Source: Planctomycetaceae bacterium (lineage in GTDB: Bacteria > Planctomycetota > Planctomycetia > Planctomycetales > Planctomycetaceae). Taken from it: a stretch of DNA of 58,852 nucleotides. The number at the start of each line of letters is the position of its first letter. The first letter of the stretch is position 1. Both the position numbers and the translations under genes were made by a program. This document shows, piece after piece, positions 39,957 to 49,056 of the stretch. Below the pieces are notes generated by a model. It was given only the letters and a program-made list of their open reading frames with translations, made no database searches and was not told where the DNA came from. The stretch is from contig JANQSH010000123.1 in assembly GCA_028284145.1 (NCBI GenBank), positions 1-58,852 of the forward strand, read 5' to 3'.

Positions 39957-41339
39957 ATGGACTTCGGCATGACGACCCGCAATGCTGTTTCGCATTTGAT
40001 GATTGTAACCCTGGTTGCTGCGTTGATTTGGGGTGGGCATCGACTGCTGACACATTCCGAAGCAGATTCCTCTGCAGAAGATACGCAGCAACACGAATCA
40101 GCGGATAAGAACAAATCAGCGCATAGGAAAGGTGTTGTCTCAACCAAAAAATCCACAAGTGAAACATGGCCGTTTGGCAACAACATCCGACTTGCATCCG
40201 GTTCCAGGCCAGCCGAGTTACCCGAAGCTGAAAGCGCGCAGCCCATAGTGCCAATTCCGTCTGGAAGTCACGCCCGTTTGCGAGCCCTCATTCGTCGTGA
40301 GATCCCACAGGCGGGCGAGGACGAAATTGAAATCTGGGTGGAAGAACTGGAAAACATGCCGTTGGAAACGGCGCAACAGATTCTGACAATCCGTAAACAG
40401 TTTCAACTGCAGGGGACGATGCCGGAATGGAATCCCATATCACCATTGGATTTGGATGTGAATTCTCCCTCGGTGGCGTACCCACAATTGTTGCCTTCAA
40501 AACCCTGGCATGAAGAAAAACAGGGTTCGCCGCATACGCTTGCGATCCGGAAATCGATTGACTCCTTGAATGAGTCGCGCCTGATTGTGATACACAACAT
40601 TGCTAACGCGGATACGCCCGGCTATAAACGTTTTCGCATTGTTACGGTCGAACAGCCCATCGGGCGCGTTGCGAGTCTGGATCAACAGGATGAGACCTTG
40701 TCGCGTCTGATCGAAGGGGATGCCCATGCGGGAATCGGTGAGAACGAACCTGCCAGGCTTCCCGTTGCAACAAATGAAACCAACCCACAAACGGCCTTGA
40801 GTTCACCACTGACGCGAGTCTTCCTGCAGGGCAAACTCGAAACAACGGACAACGATTGGGATCTCGCCATTGATGGCGCCGGGTATTTCCAGGTTACTTC
40901 CGGCGATTCTGTTTTCTACACGCGGGCCGGTATTTTTTCTCTCGACGCTGATGGTCAAGTTGTTGTCGCGGCTGCGAGACCGAAGCCTGTTCTTGAACCG
41001 GTAATCAGCATCCCAGCAGATGTGAGCCAGATTGTGATTCACGAAGATGGCGTCGTTCAAGTCGAACAACCAGGTAACAACGAGCCCACTGAAATCGGAC
41101 GTATTGAACTGGTTCGGTTTGCCAATCCCAATGGGATGGAACTGGCACGAGACAACCTGTTCCGTGCGACACCAGAATCGGGAGCACCAGTGGCAGGGAA
41201 TCCGTCGAGCGACGGGTTCGGCAAGCTGCGTCAAGGCGTGGTGGAATCATCGAACGTCATCCTGCAGGATGAGCTGAACAAGTTGGAACAGTTGACTCTG
41301 CAAATTGAAACACTGCGAAGGCAACTCGACATGCCGTGA
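39957..41339 (+). CDS. FlgG/FlgF-like rod-hook family protein with membrane anchor
   Basis: The 460-residue product begins with a hydrophobic segment (SHLMIVTLVAALIWGG) and a charged, low-complexity linker. At about residue 185-220 it has the flagellar rod motif SLNESRLIVIHNIANADTPGYKR (N-terminal rod/hook signature ANxxTPGYK). The central FlgG-like fold follows (WDLAIDGAGYFQV, YTRAGIFSLDADGQVV), and the end has QGVVESSNVILQDELNKLEQL, like the C-terminal rod domain. True FlgG is about 260 residues and lacks a membrane anchor. No flagellar operon is nearby. An ATG at 39969 is an equally possible start. Confidence 0.8.
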   Translation: MDFGMTTRNAVSHLMIVTLVAALIWGGHRLLTHSEADSSAEDTQQHESADKNKSAHRKGVVSTKKSTSETWPFGNNIRLASGSRPAELPEAESAQPIVPIPSGSHARLRALIRREIPQAGEDEIEIWVEELENMPLETAQQILTIRKQFQLQGTMPEWNPISPLDLDVNSPSVAYPQLLPSKPWHEEKQGSPHTLAIRKSIDSLNESRLIVIHNIANADTPGYKRFRIVTVEQPIGRVASLDQQDETLSRLIEGDAHAGIGENEPARLPVATNETNPQTALSSPLTRVFLQGKLETTDNDWDLAIDGAGYFQVTSGDSVFYTRAGIFSLDADGQVVVAAARPKPVLEPVISIPADVSQIVIHEDGVVQVEQPGNNEPTEIGRIELVRFANPNGMELARDNLFRATPESGAPVAGNPSSDGFGKLRQGVVESSNVILQDELNKLEQLTLQIETLRRQLDMP

Positions 41340-41501
41340 CGCGATTTCGGATCGCATTGCTTCAGCGGTCAGAAATGAAGTCCCACATTCGCGACCAACC
41401 TGGTTTTTCCTTCGGGGAAAGCCAGTGCGGGCGTCAAACACGGCTCTCCATCTTTCCGTTTATGGTCCCATTGCACGATACGTCGCCAACAATCGCTCAG
41501 A

Positions 41502-41599
41502 ATAGAGCGTATTACGCTTCTTCTGTACCAAGATGAGCGTCATTGGCCCGCAAACATAGTTCCCCACGAGCCAGAGACGTAAAAGGCAAACTGCTCTAA
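41502..41599 (+). repeat. Dispersed 104-bp repeat, copy I
   Basis: It begins ATAGAGCGTATTACGC and ends GCAAACTGCTCTAA. It lies 160 bases downstream of the FlgG-like gene, with the TAGAGCG end facing that gene's stop. Confidence 0.88.
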
Positions 41600-41711
41600 A
41601 ACCCCTTTTCCGCAATACGCGCGCGGCCGTTGGGTTGATGGAACTTATGTTTCGTCAATCCAACGGTGCATTATATTCCAGGCGGTGTCATCACAATGCT
41701 TCCCGCGCAGC

Positions 41712-41736
41712 AAAAACGCCCACATCACTGCGGGCG
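41712..41736 (-). terminator. Intrinsic terminator for the YRPV-repeat protein gene
   Basis: On the minus strand CGCCCGCA and TGTGGGCG form an eight-pair stem with loop GTGA, followed by five T residues. It lies about 165 bases beyond the stop codon. Confidence 0.7.
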
Positions 41737-41811
41737 CAGAAATTTGGGCACCGGCGTGATACCGGTGCCGCGAGGGGGAGATGATTGGGGGGAAGGGAGT
41801 CCGTTTCGGGA

Positions 41812-41904
41812 ATGTGCGATCACTTTTCCGTGTGAGGTTTCTGGTGGAAATCTGTATGTATCTGCAGACAAAAAGCCGTTCTTCGCTGCCACAATACGCT
41901 TTAC
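41812..41904 (-). repeat. Dispersed repeat, copy J (degenerate), forming a stop codon
   Basis: On the minus strand the gene's TAA stop (41901-41903) runs into AGCGTATTGTGGCAGCG, and CACACGGAAAAG follows later. The first palindrome half is missing, but the order of blocks is kept. Confidence 0.65.
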
Positions 41905-42962
41905 TTTTCTGTTTGCACCAGAGCCGGGCCAGCGGTTGTCTTCTTGCGAGCCACCCACCCCGATTTTTTCGTTACCGGTCTGGAGACGGTGTGACGCAGT
42001 GGGCCATTGTATTCCTGAGCCTGCGGTCCGTTGAAATCGGGGGTCGGTGCCAACTCCTTTTCGTGTGAGGTCCGTTGACCGCTGAAAGGGTTATTGTCGG
42101 GTGCATTCTTCGATTCGCGAGTACGATTGAATTTTTTGGCATCGCCGTCGTAGCTGTTCTTATTGTCTCCGGCGTTGGCAGACCGCTTGGAACTGGCGGG
42201 ATCGGGTTCAGGTTGCAAAGCCGTCTGCGGAGCGTAAGTGGCGTATGGACTATAGCCATACGCAACACTGGAGCCGATGGGTACGGTCTTCATCACCGTC
42301 ACGGGGCGCATTGCAGTCACTTGTTCATCGACGTAGCGAACCGTGTTGACGGCGACTTTTCGCGTTGTCGTATGTGCCACCATGCGAGTGACGTTGTAGG
42401 TTACTTTGCGAGTACCATGATGCGCCACCTGCCGCGTCGTGGGGACCATCTGAACAACCTGACGCGGAACGTATTGCCGATGAGCGATATATCGCGGAGC
42501 GAAAGCGGAACGCAACGAATAGGTCGTGCGATTCCACCAGCCAATCAGATTTGCCCGGCCATCATACTGACAAGGTGACACCCGGCAATTGGGTTGGTAC
42601 TGAGTTGTCCAGTAACCAGCGTTGCGCGTCACCGCGCGACATTCGGTGATGTTCTGGTAGGAAACCGTCGGCACATCGACCGTTCGGGTTTCGGTGACCG
42701 GGCGATATTCGGTTACAGGCTGTTCAACGTACTTTGTCTCGATAACCGGTCTCCGAACAGTCTGTTTAACCTGACGGTATTCCGTTACAGGAACCGTCCG
42801 GTAGCAAGTCTGTGCGACAGGCTGCACGCACTGCTGCACGATCGGCTGAGCACAGGCACAGGGGTCATAGCCACGGAACCATTGAGCAACAACTGGAGAG
42901 GTCGTCATCGAGGTCGCGACGATACTCAACACAACGATTTGACGAATCAACCTTTTGGACAT
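41901..42962 (-). CDS. Secreted planctomycete YRPV/TRTV repeat protein
   Basis: From the ATG at 42962 (AGGAAGGTG ribosome site) the protein has 353 residues. A signal peptide (QIVVLSIVATSMTTSPVVAQ) leads into a Cys-rich start (DPCACAQPIVQQC). Degenerate repeats of the type TVPVTEYRQVKQTVRRPVIETKY and EQPVTEYRPVTETRTV follow, and later RQVAHHGTRKVTYNVTRMVA-type units. The C-terminal part is polar and disordered. Such proteins are common in planctomycetes and probably sit in the envelope; the role is unknown. The stop codon coincides with a repeat terminus, and the segment encoding RTSHEKE contains the repeat's CCTTTTCGTGTGA block (minus sense TCACACGAAAAGG), so part of the tail might derive from a repeat. 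Confidence 0.82.
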   Translation of the reverse strand: MSKRLIRQIVVLSIVATSMTTSPVVAQWFRGYDPCACAQPIVQQCVQPVAQTCYRTVPVTEYRQVKQTVRRPVIETKYVEQPVTEYRPVTETRTVDVPTVSYQNITECRAVTRNAGYWTTQYQPNCRVSPCQYDGRANLIGWWNRTTYSLRSAFAPRYIAHRQYVPRQVVQMVPTTRQVAHHGTRKVTYNVTRMVAHTTTRKVAVNTVRYVDEQVTAMRPVTVMKTVPIGSSVAYGYSPYATYAPQTALQPEPDPASSKRSANAGDNKNSYDGDAKKFNRTRESKNAPDNNPFSGQRTSHEKELAPTPDFNGPQAQEYNGPLRHTVSRPVTKKSGWVARKKTTAGPALVQTEK

Positions 42963-43591
42963 GGGCACCTTCCTGGCGAAGAGAGATTTTGAATTGCCAA
43001 TCTTGGGAGTCAGTGGTGGATGAAAAAGGCCGACAACAGTTCTGCGGCCAGACTTTGTGACGTAACGAAATTGCGATGCGACGAAATTGCGGATGAAGGC
43101 CCAAAGGGCCATCCGGCATCCGAAAGGATTTCCATTTTTTGGTTTTGAGGAAGAGCAAACAGAAGACGGGGTCGGAATGGTAACAGCAGTCAAAGGCGTC
43201 TGGAAAAATCCGCCTCTTCTCGCTGAGTGGGGCAGTGGTTTATCGGATAAAAAATTTTGGGTCAAGTCCCGTCATGAGAGAAACCGATAAAAAGCGATTC
43301 GTCTGGTTCGTTGGCAGTCAAACGGAGTTCGGAAGTCACTTTTTTTTCTGATGTTGCGCTGTTGTTGTAAGTTTTACGAAGTTCAGAAATTCGACCGGTA
43401 ACTGGCTGATTTTGCCTGTTGTCATCCCCGTTCACAGCAGGGAAGATGGAAATACGGAGGTCCATCTATAACGGTTTTCCGGGAATTGCCTGTCGTGACG
43501 ATTCTTCAGATGCCGATGAATTGGAATGAATGCCGTTCCCGGCAGGGAACGCGTCACCAGAGATGTCATCCACGTGTGAAGGAGCACGCCA
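42963..43591. other. Divergent promoter region
   Basis: The open frame of the YRPV protein extends upstream here without family features. No other gene is supported. The region should contain promoters for the YRPV protein (minus) and the small secreted protein (plus). Confidence 0.4.
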
Positions 43592-43897
43592 ATGTTGAAG
43601 AGAATTGTTCTGGCCATGTTGAGTTGTGCTGCCTTCGCTGCGTGCACTGGCCTGTTGAATCCGACTCGAGTGGAAGCGTATGGAGAAGGGCAACCGACCG
43701 ACTGGAACCGCTTCTATTACTACCCATACGTGTATTATCCCCAGAACTTCCAAAACAACCGAGGAAGCTACAACCACCTCTACTACCGCTATCCCGCCCA
43801 GCGGCGGATTCCGGTCTACAACAAGGGTTGGCACAACTTCTACCCGAAAGAACGCCCGTATCATCGCGGACATCACTTCATTCTGGATGTCTTCTGA
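43592..43897 (+). CDS. Small secreted planctomycete protein (YGEGQPTDW type)
   Basis: The 101-residue product has a signal peptide (IVLAMLSCAAFAACTGLL). A tyrosine-rich mature part follows: YGEGQPTDWNRFYYYPYVYY, PQNFQ, PVYNKGWHNFYPKERPYHRGHHFILDVF. Very similar small proteins occur in many planctomycetes and are sometimes labelled calmodulin-binding; I recall the pattern but know of no proof of that activity. It may be an envelope structural component. The ATG has a GGAG ribosome site nine bases upstream. It precedes recO but is separated by 125 bases. Confidence 0.83.
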   Translation: MLKRIVLAMLSCAAFAACTGLLNPTRVEAYGEGQPTDWNRFYYYPYVYYPQNFQNNRGSYNHLYYRYPAQRRIPVYNKGWHNFYPKERPYHRGHHFILDVF

Positions 43898-44022
43898 GCC
43901 AGATGGAACACGATAACAAAAGCGGTCGTGACTGGTGTCGTCGGCCAAATAAACTATAACAGCGGCAGTTACGGGAGGTAGTGGATCTCACCGTCAGGAC
44001 ATCACCGAACAGGTAGACAGAC

Positions 44023-44826
44023 ATGTCGTCTGAGAAGACCGAAGGTCTGATTATTCGACTCGCTGATTTCAGCGAATCGAGTCGGGTGGTCACGTTTTTC
44101 ACTCGTTCGTTTGGCCGGATCTCGGCCCTGGCGAAAGGGGCAAAACGGTTGAAAGGCCCCTTCGAGTCTGCTCTTGACCTGTTAACAACGTCTCAGATAG
44201 TCTTCCTGCGAAAATCCTCGTCCAGTCTCGATTTGCTGACCGAAGCGAAACTGGTTCGACGATTTCGGCCGAACGAAAAGTCGTTGATGTCGCTTTATGG
44301 TGGCTATTACATCGCGGAACTGCTTTCGGAATTGACCGTTGACTACGATCCTCAACCTGACCTGTACAGCGCAGCGTGTAATGCGTTGCAAAGTCTGGAG
44401 GGGGCGGAGTCGCCACAACAGAATCTGGTTCAGTTTGAAGTCCGGTTGTTACATGAAACTGGCCAACTCGCCGAGTTCGATCAATGTCATGTTTGCGGGA
44501 CACCAACCACAGGAGGAAAGATATTTGCATTCTGGGTCTCGCAAGGTGGACTGCTTTGCGAAGGTTGTCGCCGACAGGATTTTTCCTCTCAGAAAGTTTC
44601 CTCCGGCAGCATTGCGATCCTGAATGCCATGGCGGGTCGTCTCGCCAGTTCAGAAGTGGTCGAACAATTCCCAGTTGTGCAGACCGCACCGTATGAGGAT
44701 GGCGACTTTGCCCGACACATCCAGGCTTCACCACAACAGATTCTCGAAATCCATTGCATCACGGTCGCGGCAATCACCCATCTCATTGGGAAGCGGCCCA
44801 AAACTCTCCGATACCTGCAGTTCTGA
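44023..44826 (+). CDS. recO: DNA repair protein RecO
   Basis: The 267-residue recombination mediator works with RecR/RecF to load RecA on SSB-coated DNA. The N-terminal OB-fold reads EKTEGLIIRLADFSESSRVVTFFTRSFGRISALAKGAKR, a strong family signature. The central helical part contains YYIAELLSELTVDYDPQPDLY, and the zinc-binding region has CHVCGT and CEGC. The length is normal. It is the first gene of a plus-strand cluster with the BamD-like and LptE-like genes. Confidence 0.95.
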   Translation: MSSEKTEGLIIRLADFSESSRVVTFFTRSFGRISALAKGAKRLKGPFESALDLLTTSQIVFLRKSSSSLDLLTEAKLVRRFRPNEKSLMSLYGGYYIAELLSELTVDYDPQPDLYSAACNALQSLEGAESPQQNLVQFEVRLLHETGQLAEFDQCHVCGTPTTGGKIFAFWVSQGGLLCEGCRRQDFSSQKVSSGSIAILNAMAGRLASSEVVEQFPVVQTAPYEDGDFARHIQASPQQILEIHCITVAAITHLIGKRPKTLRYLQF

Positions 44827-44947
44827 AAAACCAACCCGTCGTCAGAAAATCCGTTTCCCTTCGAGATCATCAAGGATGATGAATCGATCTTTCTGCTCGC
44901 GCCACCATACGACGTTGCAGTCAACTCTTCGGAAGGATCCGTTCGAA

Positions 44948-46522
44948 ATGTCTGCCCCGAAAAACAAAATACTTTCTCTCAGCTCGTCTGCAATGGCGAT
45001 CTGCCTGCTGTCGCTGATTCTCCTGGGCTTCACTGGCTGTTCTTCACTGAATATGACCGCGTTGAAATCGGACAACGGGGAATGGACGTTTGCCAGGTCT
45101 TCCGCGAAAAAATCTGACGAAGCAAAAAGCCCGTTGATGAAATTGATCTCATTTGATCAGTTTCACAACAAGAGTGAGGAAACCACTCAACCCGCTGTTC
45201 AACTTGCGGGGTCGCTGGAACCGATTGACGGGCAGGCCGCATTCGACGATGCGATGCGGTACTACGATAATCAGGATTACAAAAAGGCTGAGCAGGAGTT
45301 GAAGAGTATCGCGAAGAAGCATCAGAACAGCCGGATTCGCGAAGACGCCATCTTTTATACGGGTGAATCACTCTACAAGCAGCAGCGGTATCCCTACGCT
45401 CAGGATCAATACGACCTGTTATTGAAGGAGTTCCCGCACACTCGGTACATGGAAAAGGTCGCGCGACGCATGTTTGCGATCGCCAGCCACTGGTTGCAGG
45501 CACCGAAGCTGGCGACATCGGACGATATCAAGCCGGTCAACTTTGAAAAACCGATGAGTACGCCCAAACCGGATGAAAAGGCGGTCAAAAGCAAAGATCC
45601 GACACGTCGAGTTCCCATCCTGCCGCAATTCTGGGATCGTACCCGTCCCATGTTTGACACGAATGGCCGTGCATTGCAGGCATTGCAATCGATCTGGATG
45701 AACGATCCTTCGGGCAAACTCGCCGATGATGCCGTAATGATGGCCGCCAGTTTTTACTTGCGTCAGGGGCGTGATCAGGAAGCCGAACGGTACTACAGGA
45801 TTCTCCGCGAACAGTTTCCCGACAGCCCTTACCTGGAACAGGCATTTGTGTTGGGTTCGCACGTCACACTGACCTCCTACCAGGGAGCGGCTTACGATGG
45901 GAAGAAACTCGACGAGGCACGAAAGCTGAAAGAAAGCACACTTCGGCTCTTCCCGGGGGCGAAAGAGACGACTCGCTTGCGGAGTGAACTCCAAAAAATC
46001 GAAGAAGCGAAAGCGGCCAGCATCTGGAAGGACATCGAATACTATCAGGCCAAAAACCTTGACAAGGCAACCGCCATCTATTGCCAGGTCCTGCTCGAAG
46101 AGCATCCGCATTCATCATATGCCGCCCGTGCCAGAGAATTACTGCGCAAGGTCGCCCCTAACGCAGCCATTCCGACGCCGGCTTTGCAGCCACCTCCGTC
46201 GTACAGCGAGTTTATCGGACCAGAACAGGGTGGAATGACACTCGCCGAAGCGTTGAAGGAAGAGGGTTCTTCACCATCGGTGAGTGCGACTCTGCAACAC
46301 GAATTCCCGCAACAGACGGTTCTCGATGAGATCGAGGAAGAGGAACACCAGGAATCCCAACAGGCACGCCTCGGACGATTGACGCGAATCTTCCTGCGGC
46401 AACAAAGAGAAAAAGCTCGGATTGAATCGGGTGAAGCACCAGAAACTCAAAACAAGCCCGCACCCGTGAAAAAGAAATGGTGGGAACGGAAATCCTCTAC
46501 AAATCCTTACTCGAGTGATTAG
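44948..46522 (+). CDS. BamD-like TPR outer-membrane lipoprotein
   Basis: From the ATG at 44948 the protein has 524 residues. A lipoprotein signal (ICLLSLILLGFTGCSS, Cys 31) precedes BamD/YbgF-like TPR repeats: FDDAMRYYDNQDYKKAEQELKSIAKKHQNSR, DAIFYTGESLYKQQRYPYAQDQYDLLLKEFPHTRY. Further repeats follow at about 240-290 and 330-380. The tail is charged and rich in Gln/Glu/Lys. BamD is a subunit of the beta-barrel assembly complex and normally about 245 residues, so this is an extended relative. It lies between recO and the LptE-like gene, which fits outer-membrane biogenesis. The TAG stop (46520-46522) is part of repeat copy K. Confidence 0.85.
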   Translation: MSAPKNKILSLSSSAMAICLLSLILLGFTGCSSLNMTALKSDNGEWTFARSSAKKSDEAKSPLMKLISFDQFHNKSEETTQPAVQLAGSLEPIDGQAAFDDAMRYYDNQDYKKAEQELKSIAKKHQNSRIREDAIFYTGESLYKQQRYPYAQDQYDLLLKEFPHTRYMEKVARRMFAIASHWLQAPKLATSDDIKPVNFEKPMSTPKPDEKAVKSKDPTRRVPILPQFWDRTRPMFDTNGRALQALQSIWMNDPSGKLADDAVMMAASFYLRQGRDQEAERYYRILREQFPDSPYLEQAFVLGSHVTLTSYQGAAYDGKKLDEARKLKESTLRLFPGAKETTRLRSELQKIEEAKAASIWKDIEYYQAKNLDKATAIYCQVLLEEHPHSSYAARARELLRKVAPNAAIPTPALQPPPSYSEFIGPEQGGMTLAEALKEEGSSPSVSATLQHEFPQQTVLDEIEEEEHQESQQARLGRLTRIFLRQQREKARIESGEAPETQNKPAPVKKKWWERKSSTNPYSSD

Positions 46523-46622
46523 AGCGTATTACGCTCCTTCGTGGCGCGAGGGACGTTTTTCGTCCTGCAAATACAGATTCCCGCGAGCGAGAACCGTCAC
46601 ACGAAAAAGGAAACGGCTCTAA
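46519..46622 (+). repeat. Dispersed 104-bp repeat, copy K (full length), forming a stop codon
   Basis: TTAGAGCGTATTACGCTC starts at 46519 and GGCTCTAA ends at 46622. It contains GTCACACGAAAAAGG. The TAG of its terminus is the stop codon of the BamD-like gene. Confidence 0.92.
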
Positions 46623-46641
46623 TAACTCAGGTCAACACGCC

Positions 46642-47223
46642 ATGATGAACACACGAAAAGGGACATCCCGCATCCGGCCAACTGGTCGGTTTGAAATTGA
46701 CAGGTGGGGTGTGCATTTTCTGCTCGGCGTTCTGTGTACCACGTTTCTGACAAGTGGTGGATGCGGATACATGGTTGGTGCACCGTACGCACCGGAGGTC
46801 CGCACCGTTGCCGTGCCGATTTTCGAGAACAACTCCTCACGTCGGGGTATTGAAGTCCAATTGACGGAAGCTGTTCAGAAGGAGATCCAGGCACGGACAC
46901 CATTCCATCTTGCGAATGAACCCTATGCGGACACCCGACTGATTGGGCGAATTGTCCAGGTGAATAAACGCGTTCTTGGGCAGACCGGTTTCGACGATCC
47001 GCGCGAATTGCAGGTGAGCCTGGCGGTCGAAATCAAGTGGGAGGACACCCGCAACAGCCGTGTGATTGCCGAAAGCCATGTTCCCTTTGCTGCAGAGGCG
47101 ACGCATCTCTCTGCTGAAGCGAGTTTCGCGCCGGAAATTGGGCAATCGCTCGCCACGGCAAACCAGACAATGGTTGACGACATGGCGAGACAAATCGTCA
47201 ACAAAATGGAAACGCCCTGGTAA
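46642..47223 (+). CDS. lptE: LptE-family LPS-assembly lipoprotein
   Basis: The 193-residue protein has a signal ending TSGGC (Cys 41) and the LptE landmarks: GCGYMVG, VRTVAVPIFENNSSRRGIEVQLTEAVQKEIQARTPF, and later LQVSLAVEIKW and VDDMARQIVNKM. LptE plugs the LptD barrel that inserts lipopolysaccharide in the outer membrane. Its presence next to a BamD-like gene supports a diderm envelope. The N-terminal part before the hydrophobic segment is long (about 25 residues). Two consecutive ATGs allow a start at either. It is convergent with the epimerase gene, 12 bases apart. Confidence 0.87.
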   Translation: MMNTRKGTSRIRPTGRFEIDRWGVHFLLGVLCTTFLTSGGCGYMVGAPYAPEVRTVAVPIFENNSSRRGIEVQLTEAVQKEIQARTPFHLANEPYADTRLIGRIVQVNKRVLGQTGFDDPRELQVSLAVEIKWEDTRNSRVIAESHVPFAAEATHLSAEASFAPEIGQSLATANQTMVDDMARQIVNKMETPW

Positions 47224-47235
47224 ATCGCGACGTCA

Positions 47236-48219
47236 CTACGTTTTACCTTGCTCCCGCAACTCACGTTTCCAGCGGATGATGTCGGACAAAATGTCATCCA
47301 GCGAGCGGCCTGGCTTCATAGCAATGGCCGATTCCAACCTCGTGGTATCCGGTACACGACGCCGAACATCTTCAAAGTCTTCCGCGTACGCTTCCCTGTA
47401 GGGGATAAACTGCGTCTCAATCGACGGGTCGATTTTCTCAATCACCTTGTTCGCCAGACTTAGAATCGAGACCGGCTGATCGCTGCCGATGTTGAAAACT
47501 CCACCGACGGTGATGTCCGATTCAGTTAGCTTGATGATGCACTCAACCACATCTGACACGTGAGCAAAACAGCGTTCCTGCCCGCCATCGTCATAGACAA
47601 TCACCGGCCCACCATCCAACGCCTGATCCACAAATCGGGGAACCACCATCCCGTAGTCACCCACCTGCCGGGGACCGACGACATTGAAGAATCGACCGAT
47701 GACCATCTGCAGACCAAGTTTTCGCTGGTATGCCAGCGCCAGGAATTCGTCGATTGCCTTGGAACAGCCATACGCCCAGCGTGGACGCGATGTCGAACCA
47801 AAATGCAAATCATCTTCTTCGGTCCAACGTTCTTTCGGATTCTTCCCGTAGACTTCGCTGGTCGACGCCAGGAAAAAACGCTGTCCGCCAAGCGCGGCAA
47901 GCCGCAACAGCAGTTCGGTTGGGTAGATGTTGGTCTCGATGGTTTTCACCGGATTGTCGGCCACCAGTTTCACCCCAACTGCTGCCGCGAGGTGATAAAT
48001 CACATCCACGCCGATCACCACGTCATTCAGCAGAACCGGATCTGTGATGGAACCAACCCGCAATTGAAAATTGGGATGGTCCTGAATCGCATCCAGGTTT
48101 TCTCTGCGGCCCGTTGTGAGGTCATCCACAACAGTCACCCTGTTGCCTTTGGCAATCAGCCGTTCTGCAAGATGACTGCCGATGAAACCGGCTCCCCCGG
48201 TGATCAGACAATGCTTCAC
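47236..48219 (-). CDS. NAD-dependent sugar epimerase/dehydratase (extended SDR)
   Basis: The 327-residue protein is an extended short-chain dehydrogenase. It shows the Rossmann glycine motif [39 protein letters not shown], the Ser/Thr segment [12 protein letters not shown], the active-site YGCSK (YxxxK), FFNVVGPRQ and [10 protein letters not shown]. It probably acts on a nucleotide sugar (4-epimerase, 4,6-dehydratase or UDP-glucuronate decarboxylase-like), feeding polysaccharide or LPS synthesis. The exact substrate cannot be read from sequence. It is convergent with lptE. Confidence 0.92.
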   Translation of the reverse strand: MKHCLITGGAGFIGSHLAERLIAKGNRVTVVDDLTTGRRENLDAIQDHPNFQLRVGSITDPVLLNDVVIGVDVIYHLAAAVGVKLVADNPVKTIETNIYPTELLLRLAALGGQRFFLASTSEVYGKNPKERWTEEDDLHFGSTSRPRWAYGCSKAIDEFLALAYQRKLGLQMVIGRFFNVVGPRQVGDYGMVVPRFVDQALDGGPVIVYDDGGQERCFAHVSDVVECIIKLTESDITVGGVFNIGSDQPVSILSLANKVIEKIDPSIETQFIPYREAYAEDFEDVRRRVPDTTRLESAIAMKPGRSLDDILSDIIRWKRELREQGKT

Positions 48220-49056
48220 TTTGCCTCCGCCTTTCTCTGCTGACTCTCAGATTTGGTTTCGTACTCGAACCCGATCACCAACCTATCTCAATTGCCGCGT
48301 CAAGGGAATTCCACGAACGAAATGTCACGACAGAATTGAGGACGAGCGCCCAATGCGCTGCGAGGGTAGTTTGATATGTCACAACCGTTAAAATCCCGGT
48401 ATTCAGAAAAATTGACAGATTGTGCATAACCGTGTTAATCGGATGAAACGTTACAGCCGCTTTCATCGACCCAGACGGAACCCCCAGATGTGACATGAGC
48501 GTCACATAACTGACGATATTGATTGAAGATAGGATAATGTTCCGGTTATAGCGATTGTATCGATGGCACGAATGGTACGGGATCTGCTTTTTCTCACGAT
48601 TGAATCGAAATGAACGGTTCTACAGCCTGTGCCGAAAAGAAGGGCCAGGGGCAATGACGGATGAAGGCGCATTTTCAGAGTTCCGCACCTTCGTCCTTCG
48701 GCGACCCCAATGCCTTGGCATCAGGTCGAGCCGTTTCAGATTCACGCGTCACTGAAACGAGAGTCAGTGTCCGTGGCGATTCGAGAGAGTCCGATTTCTT
48801 CGCGGCGTTGTGAGAGAGCGTCGCGAGGGGCAGCCGGTTGTGCCCCGGCTGTGTGGCTGCTCGGAACCGCGGGATGTGGTGGATGAGAGGTTATTGAGTT
48901 CCACCCGATGACATCCCCGCACCGCGGCTCCAGGCGGTCGAATTTCTTGTGCCAACGTGAAGCCGGTTCAGGCCGGGCGCCTCCCTTTTTTTCACGCTGA
49001 AATAGCGTTTGCGGGGACGTTCCGCGCCGAAATAACACCGGCGAAAGGAGCCAACG
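48220..49056. other. Long leader/promoter region before the paralog array
   Basis: No coding region is supported. The left part should hold the epimerase promoter. The right part contains leader element L1 (48801-48846), about 210 bases before the first array gene. Confidence 0.5.
48801..48846 (+). promoter_or_regulatory. Array leader element L1 (two hairpins)
   Basis: Stem 1: CGCGGCG (48801-48807) pairs with CGTCGCG (48819-48825), with one G-U, around the loop TTGTGAGAGAG. Stem 2: GGGGCA (48827-48832) pairs with TGCCCC (48841-48846). The GTGAGAGAG box and GGGG...CCCCG hairpin recur upstream of three other array genes. Confidence 0.6.

Larger units (their letters stand above)
41340..41900. 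other. Convergent gap with two repeat copies and terminators
   Basis: This region separates the FlgG-like gene (plus) and the YRPV-repeat protein gene (minus). It holds repeat copies I and J, a terminator for the minus gene at 41712-41736 and a second hairpin (41748-41768, GCACCGG/CCGGTGC). A short palindrome GCGAT...ATCGC follows the FlgG-like stop. No gene was found. Confidence 0.55.
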
